A stretch of DNA of 64,000 nt from Puniceicoccaceae bacterium 5H (GTDB lineage: Bacteria > Verrucomicrobiota > Verrucomicrobiia > Opitutales > Oceanipulchritudinaceae). The stretch is taken from assembly GCA_009772895.1 (NCBI GenBank), contig WOUP01000006.1, positions 124,001 through 188,000 of the forward strand, in the 5' to 3' direction. Each line of letters begins with the position of its first letter. Position 1 is the first letter of the stretch. Both the position numbers and the translations under genes were made by a program. The notes beneath the pieces were generated by a model that saw only the letters and a list, made by a program, of their open reading frames with translations, was not told the origin of the DNA and ran no database searches. Below are positions 50,834 to 59,504 of the stretch, one piece after another.

Positions 50834-51493
50834 ATGGCGCAGGTTTTCCCAGAGGCACGCTGGCGGTGGACGCCGCTGGTCGCGGTGGGCGGTGCATTGC
50901 TGCTCGCGGCCCTGCTCTTCTGCTGCCTGCTGCTGACCCAGGAATTCAGCCCGGTGGACCAGGAAACGGTGACTTTCCGCGAAGTCGTCGTGTCGGCCGC
51001 GCCGCCGCGCTCGACTCCGCCGCCGCCGGAATCCACGCCGCCCCAGCCCAAACCGCCACCGCCGGAGATGACGCCCGAAGCGCCCAACGTCGACCTCCAG
51101 CCGCTCGACGTCTCCCTCAACGCGGGCGCGGGCGACGCCATTGCCATGGGCGTCGCGCCGCCGTCGCTCGACACGCAGATGGACGCCGTCTCCCAGATCG
51201 AAAAGGTCTTCACCTTCGAAGACCTGCCCGATGCCCCGCGCCTGCTCAACGCCCCGCCCTACCGGTTCCCCAGCTCGCTGCAGCGCCAGGGCGTGCACCA
51301 GGGCCGCGTAATGGTGCGGATCAAGATTTTACCCGACGGCAGCGCCGAGCTGCTCAACGTCGTCTCCATCAGCCACGCCGCCCTCGAGCCCGTCGTCCGC
51401 CAAATCATCGCGCGCGCCCGCTTCACGCCACCCAAGGTCGACGGCCAGGCGCAGACCGTAGTGGGCAACTTTCCACTCGTGCTCGGCGACTAA
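50834..51493 (+). CDS. tonB: TonB energy transducer
   Basis: The 219-residue protein has an N-terminal transmembrane anchor (13-35), a proline-rich periplasmic spacer (about 57-83, PPPPESTPPQPKPPPP) and a C-terminal TonB_C domain (about 130-219) with YRFPSSLQRQGVHQGRVMVR and a final FTPPKVDGQAQTVVGNFPLVL. It contacts the TonB box of outer-membrane receptors. It starts 3 bases after exbD, and a TPR protein gene follows 12 bases downstream. It probably powers the siderophore receptor of the same operon and possibly the other three TBDRs in the window. Confidence 0.95.
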   Translation: MAQVFPEARWRWTPLVAVGGALLLAALLFCCLLLTQEFSPVDQETVTFREVVVSAAPPRSTPPPPESTPPQPKPPPPEMTPEAPNVDLQPLDVSLNAGAGDAIAMGVAPPSLDTQMDAVSQIEKVFTFEDLPDAPRLLNAPPYRFPSSLQRQGVHQGRVMVRIKILPDGSAELLNVVSISHAALEPVVRQIIARARFTPPKVDGQAQTVVGNFPLVLGD

Positions 51494-51505
51494 CCCTTTT
51501 CGATC

Positions 51506-52843
51506 ATGCGTCTATCCGCCTTGATTTTATTGGCCCTCAGCGCCACCGCCTCCGCGCAACCCTTCGACCTGTCGGACTCCGGCCCCGCTGCCGACGACTT
51601 CGAGGCCCGCTTTCTCGCCTCCTACGGAGTGAATGCCGAGATCGAGCCGAAGCTGGGTCCGGACGAGCACGCGCTCTACCGCGAGATCGCGCCGCTGCTG
51701 CGTGACCAGCCGCGCGCGGCCCTGGTGAAGGTCGAGAACGCCATTGGCCCGGAGACCAACGCCGCCTTCGACTTCCTGCGCGGCAACCTGCTGTATCAGC
51801 TCAAGGATTACGCACAGGCGGAAAGCGCGCTGCACGAGGCCCTGCGCAAGTTCCCGAGCTTTCGCCGCGCCTACCGCACCCTGGGCCTGATCCAGATCGA
51901 GCAGGAACGCTACGACGCGGCGCTGGCCACCTGGCTGAAGGTGATCGAGCTCGGTGGCGGCGACGCCCAGAGCTACGGACTCGTCGCCTACGCCCACCTC
52001 TCGCAGGAGCACTACCAGAGCGCGCTCGTCGCCTACCAGCATGCCCGTATGTTTCGCCCCGACAGCCGGGATTTCCGCCGGGGCGAGGCCCAATGCCTGC
52101 TCGCAGTGGGTGAGGTGAAGCGGGCCGCGGCTCTGTTCGACGAGTTGATCGCCGAAGCCCCTGAGACGCACGATTTCTGGCTGCTGCAGGCCAACGCCTA
52201 CCTCGAGCTCGAGCGGTTCGACGACGCGATCGCCAACCTCGAGGTCGTGCGCGATCTGGATGCCTCCACCGCGTCCAGCTTGCGCCTGCTCGGCAACCTC
52301 TACCTGCGCCAGGGCAACCACCGGCTCGCGATCGACGCCTATACGGAGGCGCTGGCCCAGTTTGGGGCCGACGATCTCGAAGCCGCGCTGCAACCGCTCG
52401 ACTATCTGGCCAATCAGGGCCTCTACGACGAAGCCGGGGGCTACCTGGAGCGGCTGCGTGACGCGCTGCCCGCCGATCTGCCGCCGGAGGTGCGCCGCCG
52501 CCTGGCCGTGACCGAAGCCGGCATCGCGGTCGAACAGGGCAAGCCCGAGCGCGCACGGACACTGCTCGAGCCCGTGGTCGAAGCCGATCCGCTGGCCGGA
52601 AAGGCCCTGCTGTTGCTCGCCCGGACGTATCAGGACGAAAAGGACTGGCCCAAGGCCGCGTTTTACCTCGAGCGCGCGCAGTCCCTGCCCGATTTCCAAC
52701 GGGAAGCGCTCATCGCGCTCGGACGGATGGAAGTCGAACGCGGCGACTTTTCCACCGCGCTCACCCACTTGCGCAAGGCCCAAAGCCTCTCCGCCAGCCC
52801 CCAACTCGCCCGCTACATCGAGGCGATCGAAAAGGCGCTGTAG
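51506..52843 (+). CDS. Exported tetratricopeptide-repeat protein of the TonB operon
   Basis: The 445-residue protein has a signal peptide (MRLSALILLALSATASAQ) and at least eight TPR-like helix pairs between about 70 and 440 (for example FRRAYRTLGLIQIEQERYDAAL and LRLLGNLYLRQGNHRLAIDAY). It is fully periplasmic by prediction. TPR proteins are encoded last in the TonB2 operons of vibrios (TtpC, TonB2, ExbB2, ExbD2) and support energy transfer. Its position 12 bases after tonB fits that. It converges with the methyltransferase gene, 7 bases between stops. Confidence 0.9.
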   Translation: MRLSALILLALSATASAQPFDLSDSGPAADDFEARFLASYGVNAEIEPKLGPDEHALYREIAPLLRDQPRAALVKVENAIGPETNAAFDFLRGNLLYQLKDYAQAESALHEALRKFPSFRRAYRTLGLIQIEQERYDAALATWLKVIELGGGDAQSYGLVAYAHLSQEHYQSALVAYQHARMFRPDSRDFRRGEAQCLLAVGEVKRAAALFDELIAEAPETHDFWLLQANAYLELERFDDAIANLEVVRDLDASTASSLRLLGNLYLRQGNHRLAIDAYTEALAQFGADDLEAALQPLDYLANQGLYDEAGGYLERLRDALPADLPPEVRRRLAVTEAGIAVEQGKPERARTLLEPVVEADPLAGKALLLLARTYQDEKDWPKAAFYLERAQSLPDFQREALIALGRMEVERGDFSTALTHLRKAQSLSASPQLARYIEAIEKAL

Positions 52844-52850
52844 GACGAAG

Positions 52851-53978
52851 CTACGGTACTACGGTGAAGGTCCCGAAGTAGGGCTGCGAACCGCTTTCCT
52901 GGAACCACGTCACGTTGATCGACACCAGATCAAGCTCCAGCTCGTAGGTCCCAGGCTCGTCGGGCGCGACCAGACTCAACTCGAAGCGCACCTCCTCCCC
53001 ACTCGCAACCGGTTCGCTGAGCCCGCGCCAATCGACGGGGCGCGCCCAGAGCGGATTGTCCTTGGCCATCAGCTGGCCGCCCAAGCACACGTGGCCTGCC
53101 TCTGGTTGCTCCTGTGCTGTGCGCCAAGTGGAGGGACCTATGTTATGGGCTACGACCATCAACGACATGTTCTGGCCCGGCCGAGCCGTCTCCGGCAATC
53201 CCTCGACCTGCAAGTCCGCCCGCAGCCAGGTCGCGCGGCGGCTGTCGTCGATGGCGTCTGGATTTTTGCGCGCTGTCAGCACCGCACGGGTGGGCGACTC
53301 GTCCGTAATCTTCACGTCGATGAAGCCGACCGTCCGCAGCATGGCGGCAGTGGCTTCGGCCGTAGGCAGGAACCAGTTGCGATCCGGCTCGGTCACGTTC
53401 GGCTCGTTCTCAACCAAGGCCACGGAGTGGACCCTGCGCTCGTCCGCCCCATACAGCGGAAGATTCGACGGCAGCCGGAAGGTATCCGGCGCGATCGCCG
53501 TCTCGAGGATCAGCAGGTCGCCGGTGATATGGTAGAGGGCTTCCATGCCAGCATAAAGATGTTTCAAATGGTAGATCAGGCCCAAGGCCAGCACAACGTC
53601 GAACTTGCCCAGCTCCTGCGCATCCAATTCGTAGACCGACTTACGGAGGAACCGCGTCTGGCCCAGGCCGAGCGCACCCGTGACAAAGCGGGCCTGACGG
53701 ATGTGCCACGAGGTCGCATCGACGCCCAGCACGCGTTCGGCTCCGCGCTTGCGGGCTTCGATGCTGTAAAAACCCGCATTGCACCCGACATCGAGCACAC
53801 TCTTACCGTTCAGGGCTGCAGGCAAGACCTGTTTTACCTTCTGCCAGGTCGGCAGTGGGTGGTCGTCGTCTTCGCCAAAGTTGCCCTGGGCCTTGGTCAC
53901 AAGCCCCTCGGGCAATTCAATCCGGTGGAACCAGGGCTTAAGCGCCTCGATTCCAGCTGCAATTTCCTCTCGATTCAT
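52851..53978 (-). CDS. SAM-dependent methyltransferase with C-terminal Ig-like domain
   Basis: The start MNREEIAAGIEALKPW (53978) gives 375 residues; an ATG at 53993 would add five. The methyltransferase part (about 1-245) resembles the CmoB/DUF1698 group: VLDVGCNAGFYSIEARKRGA (SAM-binding), VLGVDATSWHIRQA and VLALGLIYHLKHL. The last 115 residues (about 255-375) are an Ig-like sandwich with VAHNIGPSTW and ELELDLVSINVTWF, a domain found on glycosyltransferases and methyltransferases of surface polysaccharides. So it is more likely a polysaccharide or sugar methylase than a tRNA enzyme. It lies about 130 bases downstream of araD on the same strand. Confidence 0.85.
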   Translation of the reverse strand: MNREEIAAGIEALKPWFHRIELPEGLVTKAQGNFGEDDDHPLPTWQKVKQVLPAALNGKSVLDVGCNAGFYSIEARKRGAERVLGVDATSWHIRQARFVTGALGLGQTRFLRKSVYELDAQELGKFDVVLALGLIYHLKHLYAGMEALYHITGDLLILETAIAPDTFRLPSNLPLYGADERRVHSVALVENEPNVTEPDRNWFLPTAEATAAMLRTVGFIDVKITDESPTRAVLTARKNPDAIDDSRRATWLRADLQVEGLPETARPGQNMSLMVVAHNIGPSTWRTAQEQPEAGHVCLGGQLMAKDNPLWARPVDWRGLSEPVASGEEVRFELSLVAPDEPGTYELELDLVSINVTWFQESGSQPYFGTFTVVP

Positions 53979-54040
53979 TTTGCGGGGCGACAATGGATGG
54001 GTGCGCAGCTCTGCGGAGCAACACGGCTAAACTTTTCAAC

Positions 54041-54090
54041 AAAACGGCCCTGTCCGCAGTGACAATCTAATTTTCACCAACGGCAGGGCC
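54041..54090 (-). terminator. Terminator-like hairpin after araBAD
   Basis: On the minus strand GGCCCTG (54090-54084) pairs with CAGGGCC (54052-54046), with a smaller GTGA/TCAC hairpin inside, and is followed by GTTTTGTT. The loop is long, so the strength is uncertain. Confidence 0.45.
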
Positions 54091-54121
54091 AAAACGAACC
54101 AAGGGTCCTGATCTCAGGCTG

Positions 54122-54820
54122 CTACTTTTGCCCGTAGTAGGCAGCGGGGCCGTGCTTGCGAGAGTAGTGCTTGTTGAGGATGTGGTCGGGCAGGATGGAG
54201 GCGGCGGCCTCGATCTGGAGGGCCTGCAGGGCCATCTGCGCCACGATCTCGAGCGCCTGAGCGTTCTCGACCGCCTTGGGACCGGAGGGACCCCACGCGA
54301 ACGGGCCGTGTTGGGCCACCAGCACGCCGGGCACCGCATCGGGATCGAGCTGGCGGAAGAGCTCGGCGATGACTACGCCGGTCTCCCACTCGTAGGCCGA
54401 TTCGACTTCCTCGGGCGTCAGCAGACGCGTGACCGGCACGGGACCGTAAAAGTGGTCGGCGTGCGTCGTGCCGAGGCAGGGAATGGGCTTTTGCGCCTGG
54501 GCAAACGACACCGCGTAGCGCGAGTGCGTGTGCACCACGGAGCGGATATTGCCGAAGGAGCGAAAGAGGCAGCGGTGGGTGGGCGTGTCCGACGAGGGGC
54601 GCAAGTCGCCTTCGACGACCTTGCCCTCGAGATCGACCAGCACCATGTGCTCGGGCCGCAGCTCGCCGTAGGGCACGCCGCTGGGCTTGATCGCAAACAC
54701 GCGCGCGTCGCGGTCGAGCACACTGACATTGCCGAAGGTCAGGTCCACCAGCCCCGTCTTGGGGAGCTGGCGGTTGGCCTCGCAGCACTCCTCGCGAATG
54801 GCTTGAAAACGCGGATCCAT
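54122..54820 (-). CDS. araD: L-ribulose-5-phosphate 4-epimerase
   Basis: The 232-residue protein has the normal AraD length and class II aldolase/epimerase marks: TFGNVSVLD, IKPSGVPYGEL, the DTPTHRCLFR region, zinc-binding VVHTHSRYA and LGTTHADHF, and VLVAQHGPFAWG. It converts L-ribulose-5-phosphate to D-xylulose-5-phosphate in the cytoplasm, feeding the pentose phosphate pathway. The start overlaps the araA stop by one base (TAATG), so the genes are translationally coupled in the order araB-araA-araD. Confidence 0.97.
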   Translation of the reverse strand: MDPRFQAIREECCEANRQLPKTGLVDLTFGNVSVLDRDARVFAIKPSGVPYGELRPEHMVLVDLEGKVVEGDLRPSSDTPTHRCLFRSFGNIRSVVHTHSRYAVSFAQAQKPIPCLGTTHADHFYGPVPVTRLLTPEEVESAYEWETGVVIAELFRQLDPDAVPGVLVAQHGPFAWGPSGPKAVENAQALEIVAQMALQALQIEAAASILPDHILNKHYSRKHGPAAYYGQK

Positions 54821-56331
54821 TAGTGGCCTCGGGAAGAGAGCGTGTAGTAGAGGTCGTTCCAGCGCGTCTTGTCGCGGAACTCGGCCAGCCTGGTGTCTTC
54901 GCCGATGAGCAGGTATTCGATCCCGGCCATTTCGGCGAAGTGCTCGAGCACGGTCGGATCGATCGCGCGGGTATAGCCCGTGTGGTGGGCGCCACCGGCG
55001 AGGATCCAGGCTTCGAGGCCGGTGCGGAAGTCGGGCAGCGGCTTCCAGACGGCACTGGCCACCGGCAGATTGGGCAGCGGGGCCGGCGTCTCGACCGCAT
55101 CGACGGCATTCACGAGCAGGCGGAAGCGGTTGCCCATGTCGACCAGCGAAGCGTTGAGGCCGCGGCCCGCCGGAGATTCGAAGACGAGGCGCACCGGGTC
55201 GCTCTTGCCGCCGATGCCCAGCGGATGGATTTCGAGGGAGGGCTTGCCCTTGGCGATGGAGGGGCAGATCTCCAACATGTGCGATCCCAGCACCATCTCG
55301 TTACCCGGCTCCATGTGGTAGGTGTAGTCCTCCATAAACGACACGCCTTCCGGCAGGCCGTGGGCCATCACCTTCATCGCGCGTAGCAGGGCGGCGGTCT
55401 TCCAATCGCCCTCGGCGGCAAAGCCGTAGCCTTCAGCCATCAGGCGCTGCGGCGCAAGGCCCGGCAGCTGATCGAGGCCGTGCAGGTCTTCGAAGGTGGT
55501 GGTGAAGCCGCTGTAGTTACCGGACTGGAGGAACTGGCGGATGCCGGCCTCGACGCGTGCTTCGGTGCGTAGCGAGGCGTGACGATCTCCTCCTTTGCGC
55601 AGGGCCGGCACCACGTTGTACAGTTCCTCGTATTCCGCGCAGATGCGATCCACCTCGGCGTCTGCCACCTGGTTGACCACCTCCACGAGGTCGCCGACGC
55701 CATAGCCGTCGACGGTAAAGCCAAAGCGCGCTTCGGCGGCAACTTTATCCCCCTCGGTTACGGCGACTTGCCGCATGTTGTCGCCAAAGCGCGCAAAGCG
55801 GGCGCCCTTCCATTCCTGCCAGGCGGTCGCGGCGCGCATCCAGCCCGCGAGCCGGGTCTGCGTCTCCGCGTTTTCCCAGTGGCCGGCCACCACCGCTTGA
55901 GGGCGGCGCAGGCGGGCGTTCATAAAACCGAACTCGCGGTCGCCGTGGGCGGCCTGGTTCAGGTTCATAAAGTCCATGTCGATCGTATCCCACGGCAGGT
56001 CGCGATTGAACTGCGTGTGCAGGTGCAGCATCGGCTTTTGCAGGTGCGTGAGCCCCCCGATCCACATCTTGGCGGGCGAGAAGGTGTGCATCCACGCCAC
56101 CAGACCCGCGCACTGCGGGTTGTTGTTGGCTTCGCGCACCAGCTCGCGAATGGCATCCGGCGTCGTCAGCAGGGCCTTGAAGACCAGGTTGACTGGCAGC
56201 CGCCCGCCGTTGTTGAGGCCCTCGATAATCTGCTGCGAATGGTGCGAGACCTGACGCAGCGTTTCGGGACCGTAGAGGTGCTGACTACCGGTGATGAACC
56301 AGAATTCCTGGGCTTTGGGAAGGAGTTTCAT
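54820..56331 (-). CDS. araA: L-arabinose isomerase
   Basis: The ATG at 56331 gives 503 residues, the usual AraA length; the frame is open further upstream but that part is in araB. Family marks: [14 protein letters not shown] at the N-terminus, [34 protein letters not shown], the metal-binding Glu region [13 protein letters not shown] and [13 protein letters not shown], and GGAHHTGYT near the end. It interconverts L-arabinose and L-ribulose, using a divalent metal, in the cytoplasm. Its start overlaps araB by ATGA and its stop overlaps araD. Confidence 0.98.
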   Translation of the reverse strand: MKLLPKAQEFWFITGSQHLYGPETLRQVSHHSQQIIEGLNNGGRLPVNLVFKALLTTPDAIRELVREANNNPQCAGLVAWMHTFSPAKMWIGGLTHLQKPMLHLHTQFNRDLPWDTIDMDFMNLNQAAHGDREFGFMNARLRRPQAVVAGHWENAETQTRLAGWMRAATAWQEWKGARFARFGDNMRQVAVTEGDKVAAEARFGFTVDGYGVGDLVEVVNQVADAEVDRICAEYEELYNVVPALRKGGDRHASLRTEARVEAGIRQFLQSGNYSGFTTTFEDLHGLDQLPGLAPQRLMAEGYGFAAEGDWKTAALLRAMKVMAHGLPEGVSFMEDYTYHMEPGNEMVLGSHMLEICPSIAKGKPSLEIHPLGIGGKSDPVRLVFESPAGRGLNASLVDMGNRFRLLVNAVDAVETPAPLPNLPVASAVWKPLPDFRTGLEAWILAGGAHHTGYTRAIDPTVLEHFAEMAGIEYLLIGEDTRLAEFRDKTRWNDLYYTLSSRGH

Positions 56332-58010
56332 GCCAAATTGCGTTGCTGTTCTTTCAGGGTAAGGAGCTCTTTCATGACGTGGCCGAGCGGGGGATTGCCC
56401 ACGTCGCCAAACTGGTCGTGCAACTGCCCGTAGAGCGTATAAAGCTGGTCGTAGACGCGCCCGGACTCCGGATTGCGCGTGTAGGAGACATCCTGGATGC
56501 CCGTCATGGCATCCTGCGCCGCCTTGAAGCTCGCATGGCCGCCCTTGTCCGGGCCGGCGAGCACGGAGGCCGCAACGGCGGCACCGAGGGCGCAAGCCTG
56601 GCTGGATTGGGCCACGAGCATTTCGCGACCGGTCACGTCGGCGTAGATCTGCATCAGCATCGGGTTCTTTTCCGCGATGCCGCCGGCGCAGACGATGCGC
56701 TCGATCTTGACGCCGTAGGACTCGATGCGCTCGAGGATGGCGCGGGCGCCGAAGGCCGTGGCCTCGATCAGCGCGCGGTAGATCTCCGCAGCAGTGGTGG
56801 AGAGCGTCTGGCCCAGCAAAAGCCCCGTCAAGCGCTGGTCCACCAGCACCGTCCGGTTGCCGTTGTTCCAGTCGAGGGCCAGCAGGCCACTCTCACCGGG
56901 ACGTAGCGCGGCGGCTTCCTGGGTGAGGCGGGCATGCGCCTCGGGGCTTTCGCTGCAAACGCCCTCCACCCACCACTTGAAGATGTCTCCGACGGCCGAT
57001 TGGCCGGCTTCGATCGCATCGTAACCGGGCAGAATGGAGCCCTTCACGATGCCGCAAATTCCTGGGATGTCGGCAGTTTCCTTATCGACGGGCACGACCA
57101 CGCAATCGCAGGTGGACGTGCCGATGACCTTGACCAGTGTGCCTTCATCGACCCCGCAACCGATCGCGCCGTAGTGCACGTCGAACTCGCCAATAGCGAT
57201 GGGGATGCCGACTGGCAGGCCCAACTGCCGGGCCCACGCTTCACAGAGGTTGCCCGCGGGCGTAGAGGCGTCGTAGGCCTGCGCATAGAGGCGGTCCCGC
57301 AAGTCCGCGAGGGCCGGGTCGAGCAGGGTCAAAAATTCCTTATCGGGCAGACCGCCCCAACTGTCGTGATAGAGCGCCTTGTGGCCGGCGGCGCAGACCC
57401 CGCGCACGATGTCTTCCGGGCGCTGGGCGCCAGCGAGCACGGAGGGGATCCAGTCGGCGATTTCCACCCACGAGTGGGCGGCGGCAAAGACCTTTGGGGC
57501 GACCTTCTGGCAGTGCCAGATCTTGCTCCAGAACCACTCCGAGGAGTAGGTATTGCCGCACTTGGCGACGAAATGCGGGCGGTGCTCGCGCGCCAGGGCC
57601 GTGATCTGGGCCGCTTCTTCGTGACTCGTGTGGTCCTTCCACAACCAGCACTGCGCGTCCAGGTCGTCCCGAAACTCCGGCAACATGCCCAGCGCTTCGT
57701 TCTGCGCATTGACGGGCATGGGGCTCGAACCGGTCGTATCGACGCCCATGCCGATGACCTGCGCGGCTTCAAACGAGGGGTCGCTCAGCTTTGCCTGACG
57801 CAAGGCTTCGGCCACCGCCTGCTTCATGGCTTCGAGGTAGTCACCCGGGTGCTGCCGCGCCAGGTGGCTCTGCCGTCGATCCAGTAATACGCCCGCTTCG
57901 CCTGAGGGGTAAGTCACAACGCCGGAACCGAGTTCTTTTCCATCCCGACAGCGGACAAGCAAAGCGCGCACGGAGTTAGTCCCGTAATCGAGACCTAGGG
58001 TAACGCTCAT
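56328..58010 (-). CDS. araB: L-ribulokinase
   Basis: The start [18 protein letters not shown] at 58010 gives 560 residues, matching FGGY-family ribulokinases; a longer frame extends into the promoter region. The kinase signatures are [13 protein letters not shown] (phosphate 1), the arabinose-type [32 protein letters not shown] and [15 protein letters not shown] (ATP-binding). It phosphorylates L-ribulose using ATP in the cytoplasm. It is the first gene of araBAD, divergent from a LacI-type regulator with a palindrome between them. Confidence 0.97.
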   Translation of the reverse strand: MSVTLGLDYGTNSVRALLVRCRDGKELGSGVVTYPSGEAGVLLDRRQSHLARQHPGDYLEAMKQAVAEALRQAKLSDPSFEAAQVIGMGVDTTGSSPMPVNAQNEALGMLPEFRDDLDAQCWLWKDHTSHEEAAQITALAREHRPHFVAKCGNTYSSEWFWSKIWHCQKVAPKVFAAAHSWVEIADWIPSVLAGAQRPEDIVRGVCAAGHKALYHDSWGGLPDKEFLTLLDPALADLRDRLYAQAYDASTPAGNLCEAWARQLGLPVGIPIAIGEFDVHYGAIGCGVDEGTLVKVIGTSTCDCVVVPVDKETADIPGICGIVKGSILPGYDAIEAGQSAVGDIFKWWVEGVCSESPEAHARLTQEAAALRPGESGLLALDWNNGNRTVLVDQRLTGLLLGQTLSTTAAEIYRALIEATAFGARAILERIESYGVKIERIVCAGGIAEKNPMLMQIYADVTGREMLVAQSSQACALGAAVAASVLAGPDKGGHASFKAAQDAMTGIQDVSYTRNPESGRVYDQLYTLYGQLHDQFGDVGNPPLGHVMKELLTLKEQQRNLA

Positions 58011-58057
58011 GTGATGGATACTGCCACGGCATTTTAAACTCGCCAAGGGGACCACCA

Positions 58058-58070
58058 CTTGACAGTCAAG
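58058..58070. promoter_or_regulatory. Perfect palindrome, likely operator of the LacI regulator
   Basis: CTTGACAGTCAAG is a perfect 13-base inverted repeat. It ends 5 bases before the regulator start codon and about 48 bases upstream of araB. A regulator bound here would block its own gene and could affect araBAD. The core TGACnGTCA recurs at 61959 in the GH95/GH43 intergenic region. Confidence 0.65.
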
Positions 58071-58075
58071 CCTGC

Positions 58076-59134
58076 ATGCCCCGCGTCACCATGCTCGACG
58101 TGGCCCGGAAGGCCGGCGTCTCCAAAAACGCCGTCTCTCTGGCGCTCAAGAGCGATCCTTCCATCCCCAAACAAACCCGTGAGCGCATCGTTGCCGTGGC
58201 CGAAGAAATGGGCTACGTGCGCAACGCCACGGTCAGCGAACTCATGTCGCGCCTGCGCCGCGAGCAGGAGCCGCGCTACCAGGCGACCCTCGGCCTGATC
58301 CACGCCAATCAGGACCGCGAGGCCCCGCACAAGCACCCGACCATCCCCGTCTACATCGAGGGCGTGCGGCGCCGGGCCCATGAGCACGGGTATCGCCTCG
58401 ACGGCTTCTGGTTGCACGATCCAGAGATCCGGGGGCAGACGCTACTGCGCATCCTGCGGCACCGCAACATCCGGGGTCTCGTCATCGTGGGGCTGATGAA
58501 GGAAAATCGCCTGCCCGACCACTTTTTGCCGGTAACCGAAGCGACCGCCTGCGTGGTCACGGGCGTGCGCACCCGCCAGCCCACCCTCTCTTTTGCGGCG
58601 GTGGACCACCATGCGCTGGGCCTGCGGGCGGTCGAAAAGGCCTTGGCGCTCGGCTATCGGCGCCCAGGGCTGGTGCTCGATGCGACCATCGACGGGCTGG
58701 TCGATCACCGGTTCTCGGGCGGCTACTTTGCGGGGCTACAGGATGTCGCGCCCTCTCACCGCATCCCGCCGTTTTTTGCGGTGGAAAACGCCAAGCACGA
58801 TCCGGCGCTCTTTTACGATTGGCTGCATCGTCACCAGCCGGACGTGCTCTTTACGCTCTACAACTCCGTGGCGCACTGGCTCGACGACGCCGGTTGGCGC
58901 GTGCCGGAAGAGATCGGCCTGATTCAGCTCGAATGGCGTGCCTCTCGTCCCCACTGGGCGGGCATGAACCAGCACAACGACATCGTAGGCGAGGTAGCGG
59001 TCGACATGGTCATCGGGATGCTGCACCGCGATCAGCTCGGCCTGCCCGACTTTCCCCGCTCCAGCCTGATCGACAGCTCCTGGATGGACGGCAAAACCGT
59101 CCGCGCCAAAGTCGGCGCGGCGACAGTGCGATAG
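58076..59134 (+). CDS. LacI-family transcriptional regulator of arabinose use
   Basis: The 352-residue protein has the LacI helix-turn-helix and hinge at its N-terminus (TMLDVARKAGVSKNAVSLAL, then MGYVRNATVSELM) and a periplasmic-binding-protein-like sensor domain (about 65-340) with GLIHANQDRE, FAAVDHHALGLRAVEKAL and LIQLEWRASRPHW. It diverges from araB, 65 bases apart, and has the palindrome just before its start. It most likely senses arabinose or a derived sugar and represses araBAD and itself. No ribosome site is visible. Confidence 0.93.
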   Translation: MPRVTMLDVARKAGVSKNAVSLALKSDPSIPKQTRERIVAVAEEMGYVRNATVSELMSRLRREQEPRYQATLGLIHANQDREAPHKHPTIPVYIEGVRRRAHEHGYRLDGFWLHDPEIRGQTLLRILRHRNIRGLVIVGLMKENRLPDHFLPVTEATACVVTGVRTRQPTLSFAAVDHHALGLRAVEKALALGYRRPGLVLDATIDGLVDHRFSGGYFAGLQDVAPSHRIPPFFAVENAKHDPALFYDWLHRHQPDVLFTLYNSVAHWLDDAGWRVPEEIGLIQLEWRASRPHWAGMNQHNDIVGEVAVDMVIGMLHRDQLGLPDFPRSSLIDSSWMDGKTVRAKVGAATVR

Positions 59135-59199
59135 GGCACCGGCTCCAGAGATGCGCCGAGGGACCAACGCGTGCGTGGATACGCTGCCCTATTCCCCCG

Positions 59200-59480
59200 C
59201 AAGCTGAAGGCTTGCCAGCCGCTAGCCGGTGGTTGAGCACGCGCAGCGGGCGACACCACCGGGGGCCAACCCGCCGACGGAAGCACCTTGAAGAGGTGCC
59301 AGCAAAGGCCAATTCTCACCCGCTACGGTGGCACGCCCTTCGGGGTGCGGATTCGCGGGGGGACGCATTCCGGTGGTGTCGTCCCCTCCGGGGTCGGCGA
59401 TCCTAGGAGCATGGTTGGGCGCACGCTCCACGCAAGCCGCGGCGGAGATGTTTCGCGCGAAACCCCACGGCTTGCGTAGG
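59200..59480. repeat. Hairpin-rich GC intergenic repeat element
   Basis: The 370-base gap between the LacI and GH95 genes is packed with perfect stems: CAAGC/GCTTG (59200/59210), CCGGTGGT/ACCACCGG (59226/59255), GCACCT/AGGTGC (59283/59294), GCAC/GTGC (59331/59345) and ACGCAAGCCG/CGGCTTGCGT (59430/59468). A GGTGGTGTCG motif appears near 59371 and, inverted, near 59250. This composition, with no coding, matches families of dispersed intergenic elements seen in planctomycetes and verrucomicrobia. Only one copy is in the window, so mobility is not shown. Confidence 0.55.
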
Positions 59481-59504
59481 CCGGCGCGCCATCCAAGCCA
59501 CCGC

